NCBI GenBank assembly: GCA_035548515.1
Contig: DASZSW010000006.1
Coordinates: 16,016 to 80,015 of the forward strand
Source: DASZQY01 sp035548515
GTDB taxonomy: Bacteria > Pseudomonadota > Alphaproteobacteria > Rhizobiales > Kaistiaceae
Direction: 5' to 3'
DNA length: 64,000 nt
Shown here: positions 35,232-45,049 of the stretch, piece after piece
Layout of the letters: the number at the start of each line of letters is the position of its first letter
How positions within the stretch are numbered: position 1 is the first letter of the stretch
The notes under the pieces: generated by a model
What the model was told of the DNA's origin: nothing
The model's input: only the letters and a program-made list of their open reading frames with translations
Databases searched by the model: none
Made by a program: the position numbers and the translations under genes

Positions 35232-36572
35232 TCACGGCGTCCTCGTGCCGCGCTTCGCCAGCCAGTCGGAGACTATGCCCCTGAGCGAGGGGGCGAGGCC
35301 CTCGTCGCCCAGCGCATCGATGGCGTCGTCGAGGAACGCCTCGATCAGCAGCCGCTCGGCCTCGGCGCGCGGCACGGCGCGGGCCATCAGGTAGAACAAC
35401 TGCTCGGCATCGATGCGCCCGCTGGTGGCGCCGTGGCCGCACTGGACGTCGTCGGCGAAAATCTCGAGCTCTGGTTTCGCATCGAACTCCGCCGTCTCCG
35501 ACAGCAGCAGCGCCTTCGACATCATCTTGGCGTCAGTCTTCTGCGCGTCGGGCTCGACCACGATCTTGCCCTGGAAGACGCCCTGCGCCTCGTCGTCGAT
35601 CGCGCTCTTGACCAGCACGCGCGTGTTGGCGCCGGGCAGCGCGTGGTCGATCAGGAGCGTCGTGTCGGCGTGCTGGCGACCGCCGATCATGTTGGCGCCG
35701 TAGAGGCCGAGGCGCGTGTGGTCGCCGCCGGTGGACAGGAACATCTGCGAGCGCGAGACGGCGGCGCCGGCGGTCAGCGTCAAGTGGTTGAGCGCGACGC
35801 CTTCGCCGATGCCCAGCATCGTGGTGCCGAGGTGAATCGCGTCAGGCGCGTCCATCTGAACCTTGGCGAACGACACCGTGGCGCCCTGCCCGATCATGCC
35901 GCCCCAGGCGACGTTGGCCTGATAGGCGGCGCCCGCCGCCCCGCGGTGCGTCTCGATCAGGCGCAGGTTAGCGTCCTCGCCCACGTCGAGGGCATGGCGC
36001 GCGGCGCTCGCCCCGCCGGTCGATACGTGGGCGATCTCGATGGGCTTGCCGAGCATGGCGCCCGGCGCGATGCGGATCGCGACGCCATCCGTCGCGAAGG
36101 CCGTGTTCAGCACCAGTGCGGTGTCGTCGGAGGCGAGCAGCGCATGCGTCAGCATGTGCGCGCTCATCTCGTTGTCTGCGGCGAGCAAGCCGGCGAGCGA
36201 AGCGAACTGCACGCCCGCCTTCTCCAGCGCGTCGACGTCCGACAGAGCGGGGAAGAAATATCCGTCCACGAGCGTGAGGCGGTACCGATCTACACCGGGC
36301 AGCAGATCAGGCGTTGCCGCGGCCCTCGCCGCTTGATCAGCAGACGGACGCGGCGCAGGAGCCTCGGCCCTCTTCATCAGCGCGCGGAGGTCGGTGTACT
36401 TCCATTCCTCGACGCGACGGTGTGGCAGGCCAGTTTTGCGGAACGCGGCAAACGCCTTTTCGCGCGCCTGGCGCACGCGGGCGCCGCCGGGCAGCGCCGG
36501 TAACGCCGTCTCGAAATGCTCCACGATCGCCTGTTCGGCGGGCGTGCGAACGGTGCGGACCTCGGCGGTCAT
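35232..36572 (-). CDS. sufD: Fe-S assembly protein SufD
   Basis: A 446-residue member of the SufBCD scaffold. The N-terminal helical part (FETALPALPGGARVRQAREKAFAAFRKTGLPHRRVEEWKYTDLRALMKR; the EEWKYT motif is typical) is followed by the beta-helix core and a C-terminal region with ADDVQCGHGATSGRIDAEQLFYLMARAVPRAEAERLLIEAFL (conserved Cys and His). The ATG at 36572 lies 7 bases after the sufC stop; the longer open frame overlaps sufC and is not supported. Confidence 0.95.
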   Translation of the reverse strand: MTAEVRTVRTPAEQAIVEHFETALPALPGGARVRQAREKAFAAFRKTGLPHRRVEEWKYTDLRALMKRAEAPAPRPSADQAARAAATPDLLPGVDRYRLTLVDGYFFPALSDVDALEKAGVQFASLAGLLAADNEMSAHMLTHALLASDDTALVLNTAFATDGVAIRIAPGAMLGKPIEIAHVSTGGASAARHALDVGEDANLRLIETHRGAAGAAYQANVAWGGMIGQGATVSFAKVQMDAPDAIHLGTTMLGIGEGVALNHLTLTAGAAVSRSQMFLSTGGDHTRLGLYGANMIGGRQHADTTLLIDHALPGANTRVLVKSAIDDEAQGVFQGKIVVEPDAQKTDAKMMSKALLLSETAEFDAKPELEIFADDVQCGHGATSGRIDAEQLFYLMARAVPRAEAERLLIEAFLDDAIDALGDEGLAPSLRGIVSDWLAKRGTRTP

Positions 36573-36579
36573 CACTTCC

Positions 36580-37338
36580 TCACGCGGCCTTGCCGGTGAA
36601 CTCGGCGTAGCCTTTCGCCTCGAGTTCCAGCGCCAGCTCCTTGCCACCGGAGCGCACGATCCTGCCCGCGGAAAGGACGTGGACGAAGTCGGGCACGATG
36701 TAGTTCAGGAGGCGCTGGTAGTGGGTGATGACCACGATGCCGCGCTCCTTCGACTTCAGCGTGTTCACGCCGTCGGCGACGACGCGGAGCGCATCGATGT
36801 CGAGGCCGGAGTCGGTCTCGTCCATGACGCACAGCGCCGGGTCGAGCAGCGCCATCTGCATGATCTCGTTGCGCTTTTTCTCACCACCCGAGAAACCAAC
36901 GTTGAGCGGGCGGCGGAGCATCTCGTCGGTGACGTTGAGGCGGGCCGAGACGTCGCGGACCTTGCGCATGAAGTCGGGCGTCGACAGTTCGCCGAGGCCC
37001 TGCTTCTTGCGCTGCGCGTTCAGGGCCGCTTTGAGGAACGTCATGGTCGCCACGCCCGGAATCTCGATCGGATACTGGAACGCGAGGAACACGCCCTTCG
37101 CCGCGCGCTCGTCGATGTCCATGGCCAGCAGGTCCTCGCCCTTGAACAAGATCGAGCCGCCGGTGACCTCGTAGGTGTCGCGGCCAGCGAGGACGTAGGC
37201 GAGCGTCGACTTGCCAGAGCCGTTCGGGCCCATGATGGCGTGCGTCTCGCCCTCGTTCACGGTGAGGTCGATGCCTTTGAGGATCTCGCGATCCTCGATC
37301 GAGACGTGCAGGTCGCGGATTTCGAGCAATGCGGTCAT
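36580..37338 (-). CDS. sufC: Fe-S assembly ATPase SufC
   Basis: A 252-residue ABC-type ATPase that drives the SufBCD scaffold. Walker A is GPNGSGKST (about residue 36), the Q-loop is FQYP, the signature is GFSGGEKKRNEIMQM (about 148), and Walker B is LCVMDETDSGLDIDAL (about 168). ITHYQRLLNYIVPD holds the switch His. The ATG at 37338 overlaps the stop of the upstream unknown gene (ATGA). Confidence 0.97.
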   Translation of the reverse strand: MTALLEIRDLHVSIEDREILKGIDLTVNEGETHAIMGPNGSGKSTLAYVLAGRDTYEVTGGSILFKGEDLLAMDIDERAAKGVFLAFQYPIEIPGVATMTFLKAALNAQRKKQGLGELSTPDFMRKVRDVSARLNVTDEMLRRPLNVGFSGGEKKRNEIMQMALLDPALCVMDETDSGLDIDALRVVADGVNTLKSKERGIVVITHYQRLLNYIVPDFVHVLSAGRIVRSGGKELALELEAKGYAEFTGKAA

Positions 37339-38138
37339 GAGGCTTGTCCAGCAGGAGACGGGCGTGAAGTTTGTGGAACTGCGGGCTTGGGCTGTGTCCT
37401 TTCGAACCAGCCCGGTTGGATCGCGATATCGTTGACAACGCGGGCGAGATAGGACGCCACGCGTCTCAACTGCGAACGCGGCGTGCCGTCCGGCTCCGGT
37501 CCGTGTTGAAGAATACCGAGCATCCTGGCCAACCGGTCGTCATCATAGCTCGCCCACAGCGCGCCTTCGGTGCCTGGCGGATCCCGATAGTCGGCCACCC
37601 TCGGATACAGTTGCACCACCGCTTTGCCCTGGTGGCGAACAAAGATACGGGTGGACTCGCTTGGCGGAAGTCTCGGATGCTGCAAGTTGCCGACGTCCAC
37701 GCTCAGATCTTTGCCGGCAGCTCCGATCTGACCGATGAACCGGTTCAGGATGGCGATGACGTGATTTTGCAGCCGCGGGCCGTCGCGCTGCTGGCTCGCC
37801 TCCCTCAGCGCATCGATGCGCAATTGCCTTTCGCGGTAAGGGGCGGCCGCAGCTTCACGCTCGGCCAGAAAGGCGGGAGCCCGCCGGAGATTATTCTCGA
37901 GCGCATCGAGGAATCGACCCGGCGGGTCATTCCGGTACTGAATCTCCCGGGGTAGCGGCTGGAGATAAATCTTCCAGAGCCGATACAGGAACATCACGGT
38001 GCGCGGCGCATACCGCCACATAGGCAGCAGCCACGCCTCGACGCCTTGCCACTTCCGCCGTTCCGGCATCGTGGGCGGGCGGATGTAACCGGGGAACCAC
38101 TTACGGACCTGCGTGGAGAGCCAGCGCGGCAGCCTCAT
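37335..38138 (-). CDS. Unknown protein encoded between sufB and sufC (267 aa)
   Basis: I do not recognise a family. The N-terminus is basic and aromatic (MRLPRWLSTQVRKWFPGYIRP), with Trp/Tyr-rich WLLPMWRYAPRTVMFLYRLWKIYLQPLPREI that could be an amphipathic or membrane-associated helix. The middle is Arg/Glu/Ala-rich and helical (residues about 85-120), and the C-terminal part is soluble and ends in a Pro/Gln tail. Cys is absent, so a direct cluster-binding role is unlikely. ATGA overlaps on both sides (with the 189-residue gene and with sufC) argue that it is translated with sufC. Confidence 0.72.
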   Translation of the reverse strand: MRLPRWLSTQVRKWFPGYIRPPTMPERRKWQGVEAWLLPMWRYAPRTVMFLYRLWKIYLQPLPREIQYRNDPPGRFLDALENNLRRAPAFLAEREAAAAPYRERQLRIDALREASQQRDGPRLQNHVIAILNRFIGQIGAAGKDLSVDVGNLQHPRLPPSESTRIFVRHQGKAVVQLYPRVADYRDPPGTEGALWASYDDDRLARMLGILQHGPEPDGTPRSQLRRVASYLARVVNDIAIQPGWFERTQPKPAVPQTSRPSPAGQAS

Positions 38139-38704
38139 TGGATTATCCACCGCTCGCTGCTCTCGATCATAGTGCCGAAATCGACGGCAGGATTTTGCTG
38201 CAGACCGGCCAGCCGCAGCGCAACGAACGCGCCCAGAAGATCGACCGTCGGCAACAGGCCTCCTGCTTTCGGGATCTGCGACAGCCTCCGCGCGCCTTCC
38301 AATGTGACGCTGTCGCCGCGGACGGAATAGTCGCCGGAAGGCGGCGTGTTCCCGCGCTCCTTCAAGCCGAACTCGCCCAGCCCGTCGTCAACCGTTACAT
38401 ACGCGCAGACCGTTCCGTCGACCCGCAAGGCGACCGATGCTCGCCGGCGCTCGACCTCGAGCCGGGCAAGCTTGTCGCCGCCGGCCATCGTCTTCGCCTG
38501 GCCGAGGACGGCGTGAAGCGCGTCGAGATTGCGATTGCGCAGAGCAACGCCGTCGGCGATCCGCTGCCTGATTTCGGCGGCCACCGTCGGCGCCTGGTCG
38601 GCGAATTTGGTGACAATGCCAACCATGGCCTCGGCGATCTCGGCGATTTCCTTCTCGCCGAATTCTTCCTGGAGCATGCCGATCGGGCGAACGTATGCGC
38701 TCAT
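38135..38704 (-). CDS. Unknown protein encoded between sufB and sufC (189 aa)
   Basis: No family recognised. The N-terminal half is a helical Glu/Ala-rich stretch (QEEFGEKEIAEIAEAMVGIVTKFADQAPTVAAEIRQRIADGVALRNRNLDALHAVLG). The C-terminal half looks globular, with a YVTVDDGLGEFGLKERG segment and a hydrophobic VDLLGAFVALRLAGL. A single Cys is present (GTVCAYV). The ATG at 38704 overlaps the stop of the 88-residue membrane gene, and its own stop overlaps the next start as ATGA. Confidence 0.7.
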   Translation of the reverse strand: MSAYVRPIGMLQEEFGEKEIAEIAEAMVGIVTKFADQAPTVAAEIRQRIADGVALRNRNLDALHAVLGQAKTMAGGDKLARLEVERRRASVALRVDGTVCAYVTVDDGLGEFGLKERGNTPPSGDYSVRGDSVTLEGARRLSQIPKAGGLLPTVDLLGAFVALRLAGLQQNPAVDFGTMIESSERWIIQ

Positions 38705-38967
38705 CGCCGCTGTTCCTCGCCCCACCGCCAGCGCCATTCGCCGTCGGTGGTGCGTGCGCTGATGATCCAGAGGACGGCAATGACGATGGCTTCGACCATG
38801 AAGAAGCCCACGAAGTTCCAGGCACTGAGTTCAGCATCTGCGTGGCCGAGGAATAGCCAGCCGACAAACACCACGACGGCGATGAAGCCGAAGGTCAGGG
38901 CCCAGCCCTGCCAGGCGACAGGCGTGGCGCCATAGCCGTAGCGCCGCGGCTTGAACCAGGCGGCCAT
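38701..38967 (-). CDS. Small two-helix membrane protein in the suf operon (88 aa)
   Basis: An 88-residue protein with the N-terminus MAAWFKPRRYGYGATPVAWQGW, two transmembrane helices (ALTFGFIAVVVFVGWLFLG and FVGFFMVEAIVIAVLWIIS) and a charged tail EWRWRWGEEQRR. The RYGYGATP box recalls small uncharacterised membrane proteins in other bacteria, but I cannot name the family. The ATG at 38967 shares a base with the cupin stop (TAATG), and its own stop overlaps the 189-residue gene as ATGA. Confidence 0.75.
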   Translation of the reverse strand: MAAWFKPRRYGYGATPVAWQGWALTFGFIAVVVFVGWLFLGHADAELSAWNFVGFFMVEAIVIAVLWIISARTTDGEWRWRWGEEQRR

Positions 38968-39470
38968 TACTTCTCGCCTTCCCAATAGTCGAGGCTGTCG
39001 CCGGGCCGGGTGATGTGGCGGATGCCGCCCTTGCCGGTCGCCCAATCGTAGCGCGAGGTGACCGCGAACTTGCCGCTGTCGGGATACTCGACCACCTGAC
39101 TTTCGCCGACGGCGGCAGAGATGCCGAGATACTTCAGCGTCGTCGTTCCGGTATTGATGATCTGGTGCGCCGTTTCCTGACCGCCGAAAGGGGCGGCCAG
39201 CACGTCGCCCGCCTTCACCTCATAGCGTTCGTTGCCGTAGCGGTACGTCCCCGTACCTTCCATAATGACGAACAGCTCGTGGATGCCGTGGTGATTGTGA
39301 AAGGGGAACGCCTTCTTGCCGGGCTCCACGACATGGAGCATCGCGCCGATACCGGTGGAGCCGATCGCGCGGCCGAAACTACCGACCTTGGACTGGAACT
39401 CCTTGCCGTTGCCGCCCTCGCGCAGCGGCACGTCCGCGAGATTGATGACTGGCTTCGGTGCTTCGCTCAT
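38967..39470 (-). CDS. Cupin-domain protein in the suf operon
   Basis: A 167-residue cytosolic single-domain cupin. Motif 1 is KAFPFHNHHGIHELFVIMEGTGTYRYGNERYEV (metal ligands His, His, Glu) and motif 2 includes FGGQETAHQIINTGTTTLKYLGIS (the final His). All four typical metal ligands are present, unlike the exported cupin at 26.6 kb. The substrate is unknown; its place in the suf operon suggests a metal- or redox-related role but does not prove one. It overlaps both neighbours by 1-4 bp. Confidence 0.85.
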   Translation of the reverse strand: MSEAPKPVINLADVPLREGGNGKEFQSKVGSFGRAIGSTGIGAMLHVVEPGKKAFPFHNHHGIHELFVIMEGTGTYRYGNERYEVKAGDVLAAPFGGQETAHQIINTGTTTLKYLGISAAVGESQVVEYPDSGKFAVTSRYDWATGKGGIRHITRPGDSLDYWEGEK

Positions 39471-39759
39471 GTCGTTCTGCCTCGGCGCAGCGCCCGGTAG
39501 TCCGCAACGGTGCGCGAGGTGTCGCCCTTCGCCACGGACGCCCAGAGGAATCCGCCCCCACCGGCCAGCGCAAACAGGGCGAAAGTGATGACCGCGGCTG
39601 CGACGTGATCGGCGAACATCAACGCCGCGAATAGTAGCGCGCCGACCAGCATGGCGGTGACAAAGCCGGCCACGACCAGCCAGCCCTCGCGACTGACGGG
39701 CGACATGCGCGCACCGCCCCGGCCGCGGCTCGGTAGGCGGGCGAACCAGTACTGGGTGC

Positions 39760-39763
<4 letters not shown>
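39467..39763 (-). CDS. Small two-helix membrane protein after sufB (98 aa)
   Basis: A 98-residue protein starting at a GTG that overlaps the sufB stop (GTGA). The N-terminus reads MSTQYWFARLPSRGRGGARMSPVSREGW, followed by two transmembrane helices (LVVAGFVTAMLVGALLFAALMF and AAVITFALFALAGGGGFLWAS) and a basic tail YRALRRGRTT. An internal ATG (MSPVSREGW) could also be used. Its stop overlaps the cupin start as ATGA. No family recognised. Confidence 0.72.
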
Positions 39764-41229
<1,466 letters not shown>

Positions 41230-41305
41230 CCTTCTCTCCATCCACTGCGGTTTCAAGGACCGCGGGTCGAGGTCTTCCGGGTCGCAATGCTTGGCGAAAA
41301 CCGGG

Positions 41306-42463
41306 CTAGGCCGCCTGAATCTCGCCGGGCGCGACGTGGCTTAGCACGGCGCGCCATGCTGTTGCGAACAAATCTAAATCGGCCTCCGTCGAGGCCCACC
41401 CTAAGCTAATGCGAATGGCGTATTTTGCCAGGGCTGGCGGAACTTTCATGGCTGCCAGGACGTGACTGGGGGACACTTTTCCGGATGAACAGGCCGAACC
41501 CGATGACACCGCCACGCCGGCGAGGTCGAGGGCGATCAGCAGGGTTTCGGCCGCAAGGCCAGGAATCGCGAAGCACAGGGTGTTGGACAAGCGAGGCGCG
41601 CCCTCGCTGAACACGACCGCCTTGGGGCCGATGATCTCCGCCAGGCGCTCGCGCCAGGCTGCCAGCCGTGCCGCGTCCACAACGCCGGCAGCAGATGCAC
41701 GAGCGGCGGCGCCGAAGCCGGCGATGGCGGCCACGTTCTCCGTCCCCGCGCGATGCCGCTTCTCCTGCCCGCCGCCCGTGAGCAGCGAAGCGAACGTCCA
41801 GTCGTCACTGGCGCGTACGATGGCGCCGGCACCCTGCGGGCCACCGATCTTGTGCGCCGACAGCGTCAGCACATCGACGTCCAGCTTGGCGATGTCGATC
41901 GGGATGCGCCCAGCGGCCTGCACGGCGTCGGTGTGGACAACCGCGCCATGGGCATGAGCCGTCGCGGCGATCTCCGCCACCGGCTGGATCGCCCCGGTCT
42001 CGTTATTGGCCAGCATCAGCGAGACAAGTGCGCACTGGCCCTGCCGCTCGGCTTCGGCAAGCATCGTCTCCAACGTGCCCATATCGACAACGCCATCAGT
42101 GTCGACCGGGATCGCGCGAACGGCGTCGGAAGCAAAACGGCCTCCTGCGGTGACCGAGGGATGCTCGGTTGCGCCGTGAAATAGAAGATCGAAGCGATGC
42201 GGCTTGCCGGCAAAGGTCCAGTCAGGCGTCAGCACCGTATCGTTGGCTTCCGTACCACCGCTGGTGAAGGTCACCGCCTTCCCCTCGGCGCCCACAAGAG
42301 CAGCCACCTCGGCCCGTGCCGCCTCCACGATCTTGCGGGCCGCCCTGCCCTCACCGTGCACGGATGAGGCGTTCCCGGTCGCGTCGAGCGCTGCCATCAT
42401 CGCGGCGCGCGCTTCCGGACGCAGTGGGGCCGTCGCGTTGTAATCGAGGTATGCGCGCGTCAT
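41306..42463 (-). CDS. Cysteine desulfurase, NifS/IscS-type (class I)
   Basis: A 385-residue PLP enzyme. It has MTRAYLDYNATAPLRPEARAAM, TSGGTEAND, LTLSAHKIGGPQGAGAIV (PLP Lys, about residue 200), GGGQEKRHRAGTENVAAIAGFG, and the active Cys in VSSGSACSSGKVSPSHVL (about 325), which is the class I pattern. It sits 76 bp before sufB. Its ATG overlaps the stop of the PaiB-like gene (ATGA). Having a class I and a class II desulfurase in one suf operon is frequent in Hyphomicrobiales as I recall. Confidence 0.93.
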   Translation of the reverse strand: MTRAYLDYNATAPLRPEARAAMMAALDATGNASSVHGEGRAARKIVEAARAEVAALVGAEGKAVTFTSGGTEANDTVLTPDWTFAGKPHRFDLLFHGATEHPSVTAGGRFASDAVRAIPVDTDGVVDMGTLETMLAEAERQGQCALVSLMLANNETGAIQPVAEIAATAHAHGAVVHTDAVQAAGRIPIDIAKLDVDVLTLSAHKIGGPQGAGAIVRASDDWTFASLLTGGGQEKRHRAGTENVAAIAGFGAAARASAAGVVDAARLAAWRERLAEIIGPKAVVFSEGAPRLSNTLCFAIPGLAAETLLIALDLAGVAVSSGSACSSGKVSPSHVLAAMKVPPALAKYAIRISLGWASTEADLDLFATAWRAVLSHVAPGEIQAA

Positions 42464-43095
42464 GAGCCGGCCTTGCGACGCGCCGCTACAAGATCGGCCA
42501 TCGCCAGTTCGGTTTCACCGCCGATTCCGGTCAGCCCTGCCACGACGCCCGTCTGATCGGCCGCGGACCGGTTCTGGCTCACCTTCCACTTGCCGTCGAT
42601 GTGGGTGATCGCGATCTCGATGCCGACGATGCCCTTGATCTGCCCCTCGATGAAGGCTTCCGGCGCATCGCCGACGTGCCACTGGTGTTCGCGGCCGCCT
42701 TCCTGCGCGCGCGTCAGCGCCTCGATCTGCGCGCGCAGCCAGTCGCGATCCTCGATGGCGCGCATCTTTCCGCGCACCTGGACGACCGCATAGTTCCATG
42801 TCGGCACGACGCGGCCGGTCTCGGCCTTGGTCGCGTACCAGGACGGGGTGATGTACGCCTCCGCGCCCTGGAAGACGACGAGCGCCTCGATCTCGGGGTC
42901 GAAGTCCTGCCACTGCGCATTCGGCCGCGCGACGTGGCCCTGGAGCAACCCGCCGGCCGCATCGAACACGAACGGGATATGGTTCGCCTGGAGGCCCGAC
43001 GCCCCCGTCGTGACCAGAAGGCCCAAGGGATGCGCCCGGATCAGCGCATGCTGGACGGCCGGGTCGTCTTCCCGGAAGTGCGTCGGCTGGTACAT
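42460..43095 (-). CDS. FMN-binding PaiB-family protein
   Basis: A 211-residue flavin-fold protein of the PaiB/FMN-binding transcriptional-regulator family. It has MYQPTHFREDD at the start, ANHIPFVFDAAGGLLQGHVARPNAQW (about residue 38), AYITPSWYATKAETGRVVPTWNYAVVQVRGK (about 80) and GIVGIEIAITHIDGKWKVSQNRSAADQ (about 155). It is probably a cytosolic flavin or heme-linked enzyme or repressor; the family role is poorly defined. It is first in the chain leading to the suf genes and overlaps the desulfurase gene. Its upstream side is an 86-bp divergent gap that may hold the operon promoter. Confidence 0.88.
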   Translation of the reverse strand: MYQPTHFREDDPAVQHALIRAHPLGLLVTTGASGLQANHIPFVFDAAGGLLQGHVARPNAQWQDFDPEIEALVVFQGAEAYITPSWYATKAETGRVVPTWNYAVVQVRGKMRAIEDRDWLRAQIEALTRAQEGGREHQWHVGDAPEAFIEGQIKGIVGIEIAITHIDGKWKVSQNRSAADQTGVVAGLTGIGGETELAMADLVAARRKAGS

Positions 43096-43181
43096 GGCGC
43101 GAATATCTAGGCCAAACCGCGATTTCTTGGAACCGTCCGGCTGCCGCGTTGGTTTCGCGTTCGCAACAACGGAGAAAAACC

Positions 43182-43658
43182 ATGGCCGACGAACCGCACC
43201 ACCGCGTCTGGGAGATGATGGAGAAATTCACCATCGCCATGCTGATCACCCATCCCGAAGGCCAGGTCCGCGCCCGCCCCATGGGCGTCACGGTGAAGAA
43301 GGATCAGGATGCGATCTATTTCCTCACCAACGTGGACAGCACCAAAGCCGGCGACGTCGCGGCGAACCCGGAGGTCACGGTCCTCTTCGCCGACACGAGC
43401 GGACAGAAGTACGTGTCGCTGAACGGCCGCGCCGAGGTTCAGAACGACCGGCCCAAGATCCGCGAATTGTGGACGCCCTTCGCCAAGGCCTGGTGGGACG
43501 GGCCGGACGATCCCGAAATCCGCGTCGTTCGCGTCACCCCGCAATCCGCCGAGTTCTGGGACAGCGCCGGCAAGATCGCCGCCTACGCCGCAATGCTGAC
43601 GGCAGCCGTGACCGGGGCGAAGCCGAAGGTCGGCGACAACAAGACCGTCTCGTTATGA
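43182..43658 (+). CDS. Pyridoxamine 5'-phosphate oxidase-like general stress protein
   Basis: A 158-residue split-barrel flavin-binding protein of the general stress protein 26 type: MLITHPEGQVRARPMGVTVKKDQDAIYFLTNVDSTKAGDVAANPEVTVLFADTSGQKYVSLNGRAEVQND, ending in the family FWDSAGKIAAYAAM. It probably binds FMN or FAD; the substrate is unknown. The ATG at 43182 has GGAGAAAAACC upstream. Its stop overlaps the next start (ATGA), so the DUF305 membrane protein is coupled to it. Confidence 0.88.
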   Translation: MADEPHHRVWEMMEKFTIAMLITHPEGQVRARPMGVTVKKDQDAIYFLTNVDSTKAGDVAANPEVTVLFADTSGQKYVSLNGRAEVQNDRPKIRELWTPFAKAWWDGPDDPEIRVVRVTPQSAEFWDSAGKIAAYAAMLTAAVTGAKPKVGDNKTVSL

Positions 43659-44149
43659 CAGGAATGAGCTACGCGCGTTTCGTGGCGATGGTGGCAACGT
43701 CCACCGTCGTCATGTTCGTGCTGATGTACTTCAACACCTTTGCCCTCGATCACGTGTGGTTCAGCCAGACCCGGTTCTGGATGGCCTTGGTGATGGGTGC
43801 CGTGATGGCGGTCATCATGCTGGCCTTCATGTGGTCGATGTATCCGAATCGAAACACCAACATCGCCATCGTGGGCATCAGCGTTGCCGTCTTTGCAGTT
43901 TCGCTTTGGCTGGTGCGCAGCCAGGTGACGGTTGACGACGTCTCTTACATGAAGGCGATGATCCCGCATCATTCGATCGCCATCATGACCAGCGAGCGGG
44001 CGACCATCCGCGATCCACGGGTCCGGAAGCTCGCCGATGGCATCCTTGAGGCCCAGGTGCGCGAGATAGCGCAGATGGAGGAACTCATTCGGGATATCCA
44101 GGCACATCCGATCCCGCTCTCGGCTGTGGCGCTGCCACCTTCTCAATAG
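43655..44149 (+). CDS. DUF305 membrane protein
   Basis: A 164-residue protein. Three transmembrane helices (FVAMVATSTVVMFVLMYFNTF, FWMALVMGAVMAVIMLAFMWSMY, IAIVGISVAVFAVSLWLV) precede a short DUF305 domain (DVSYMKAMIPHHSIAIMTSERATIRDPRVRKLADGILEAQVREIAQMEELIRDI). The HH and Met residues of DUF305 resemble copper-binding ferritin-like proteins, and such genes often occur in metal-resistance contexts, but no copper genes are nearby. It overlaps the stress-protein gene by 4 bp. Confidence 0.85.
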   Translation: MTGMSYARFVAMVATSTVVMFVLMYFNTFALDHVWFSQTRFWMALVMGAVMAVIMLAFMWSMYPNRNTNIAIVGISVAVFAVSLWLVRSQVTVDDVSYMKAMIPHHSIAIMTSERATIRDPRVRKLADGILEAQVREIAQMEELIRDIQAHPIPLSAVALPPSQ

Positions 44150-44183
44150 GGCAGTTTTCAAGCGTCCCCGGGTACCGGTTATG

Positions 44184-44212
44184 CTTGAATTCGACCCCCT
44201 CGGTTGTGATAT
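44184..44212 (+). promoter_or_regulatory. Predicted promoter of the alpha/beta hydrolase gene
   Basis: CTTGAA at 44184-44189 and TGATAT at 44207-44212, separated by 17 bases, fit a sigma-70-type promoter with optimal spacing. It would start transcription about 50 bases before the hydrolase ATG. Prediction from hexamers only. Confidence 0.5.
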
Positions 44213-44272
44213 GAGGGCCGCGGATTGACGCGGGACCCCCGCTGCCGCTACCCCCGACATACTCGAGGCCCC

Positions 44273-44929
44273 ATGCCCGAAATCATCTTTACCGGTCCCG
44301 CCGGACGCCTCGAAGGCCGCTTCCAGCCCGCCAAGAAGAAGAACGGCCCAATCGCGATCATCCTTCATCCGCACCCGCAGTTCGGGGGGACGATGAACAA
44401 CCAGATCGTCTACCAGCTGTTCTACATGTTCGCGAAGCGCGGCTTCGCGGTGCTCCGATTCAACTTCCGCGGAGTCGGCCGCAGCCAGGGCGAGTTCGAC
44501 CATGGTTCCGGCGAGCTGTCCGATGCCGCTGCTGCGCTCGACTGGGTGCAGTCGGTGCACCCTGATGCGCGCTCTTGCTGGGTGGCCGGATTCTCGTTTG
44601 GCGCCTGGATCGGCATGCAGCTTCTCATGCGCCGCCCCGAGATCGAAGGCTTCATCTCGATCGCGCCGCCCGCGAACCTCCATGACTTCACCTTCCTCGC
44701 CCCCTGCCCCTCCTCCGGGCTCATCATCCACGGCGACCAGGATAAAGTTGTGCCGCAGAAGGATGTGCAGGCGCTGGTCGACAAGCTGAAGACGCAGAAG
44801 GGCATCAAGATCGACCAGCAGATCGTGAAGGGTGCCAACCACTTCTTCGAGAACAATGTCGACGAGTTGCTCGAGGATTGCGCGGCTTACGTCGATCGGC
44901 GGCTGGCGATGGACGTGACGGCGGCTTAA
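44273..44929 (+). CDS. Alpha/beta hydrolase (dienelactone hydrolase-like)
   Basis: A 218-residue cytosolic hydrolase. It has LHPHPQFGGTMNNQIVYQL near residue 30, FRGVGRSQGEFDHGSGELSDAAAALDWV, the nucleophile elbow GFSFGAWIG (Ser about residue 107), the acid loop HGDQDKVVP (Asp about 160) and a catalytic His in ANHFFENN (about 195), so the triad is complete. The substrate is unknown. The ATG at 44273 was chosen over an upstream frame because it gives the family start MPEIIFTGPAG. Confidence 0.88.
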   Translation: MPEIIFTGPAGRLEGRFQPAKKKNGPIAIILHPHPQFGGTMNNQIVYQLFYMFAKRGFAVLRFNFRGVGRSQGEFDHGSGELSDAAAALDWVQSVHPDARSCWVAGFSFGAWIGMQLLMRRPEIEGFISIAPPANLHDFTFLAPCPSSGLIIHGDQDKVVPQKDVQALVDKLKTQKGIKIDQQIVKGANHFFENNVDELLEDCAAYVDRRLAMDVTAA

Positions 44930-45049
44930 CGACGCCTCCCCCTTATCGCCGCTTTAGCGGAGATGAGCGGTGACAAATTGATCCAGGTCAAAGGCCCTCG
45001 CCGCTGGACGAAATAGTCCTCGCGAAATTCCTTTCGCGAGGGGACAACG

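Noticed and set aside
42827..43654. N-terminal extension of the DUF305 gene by over 270 codons
   Set aside because: The upstream part overlaps the PaiB-like and stress-protein genes and is Arg/Gly/Pro-rich. The ATG at 43655 overlaps the preceding stop and gives a proper membrane start.
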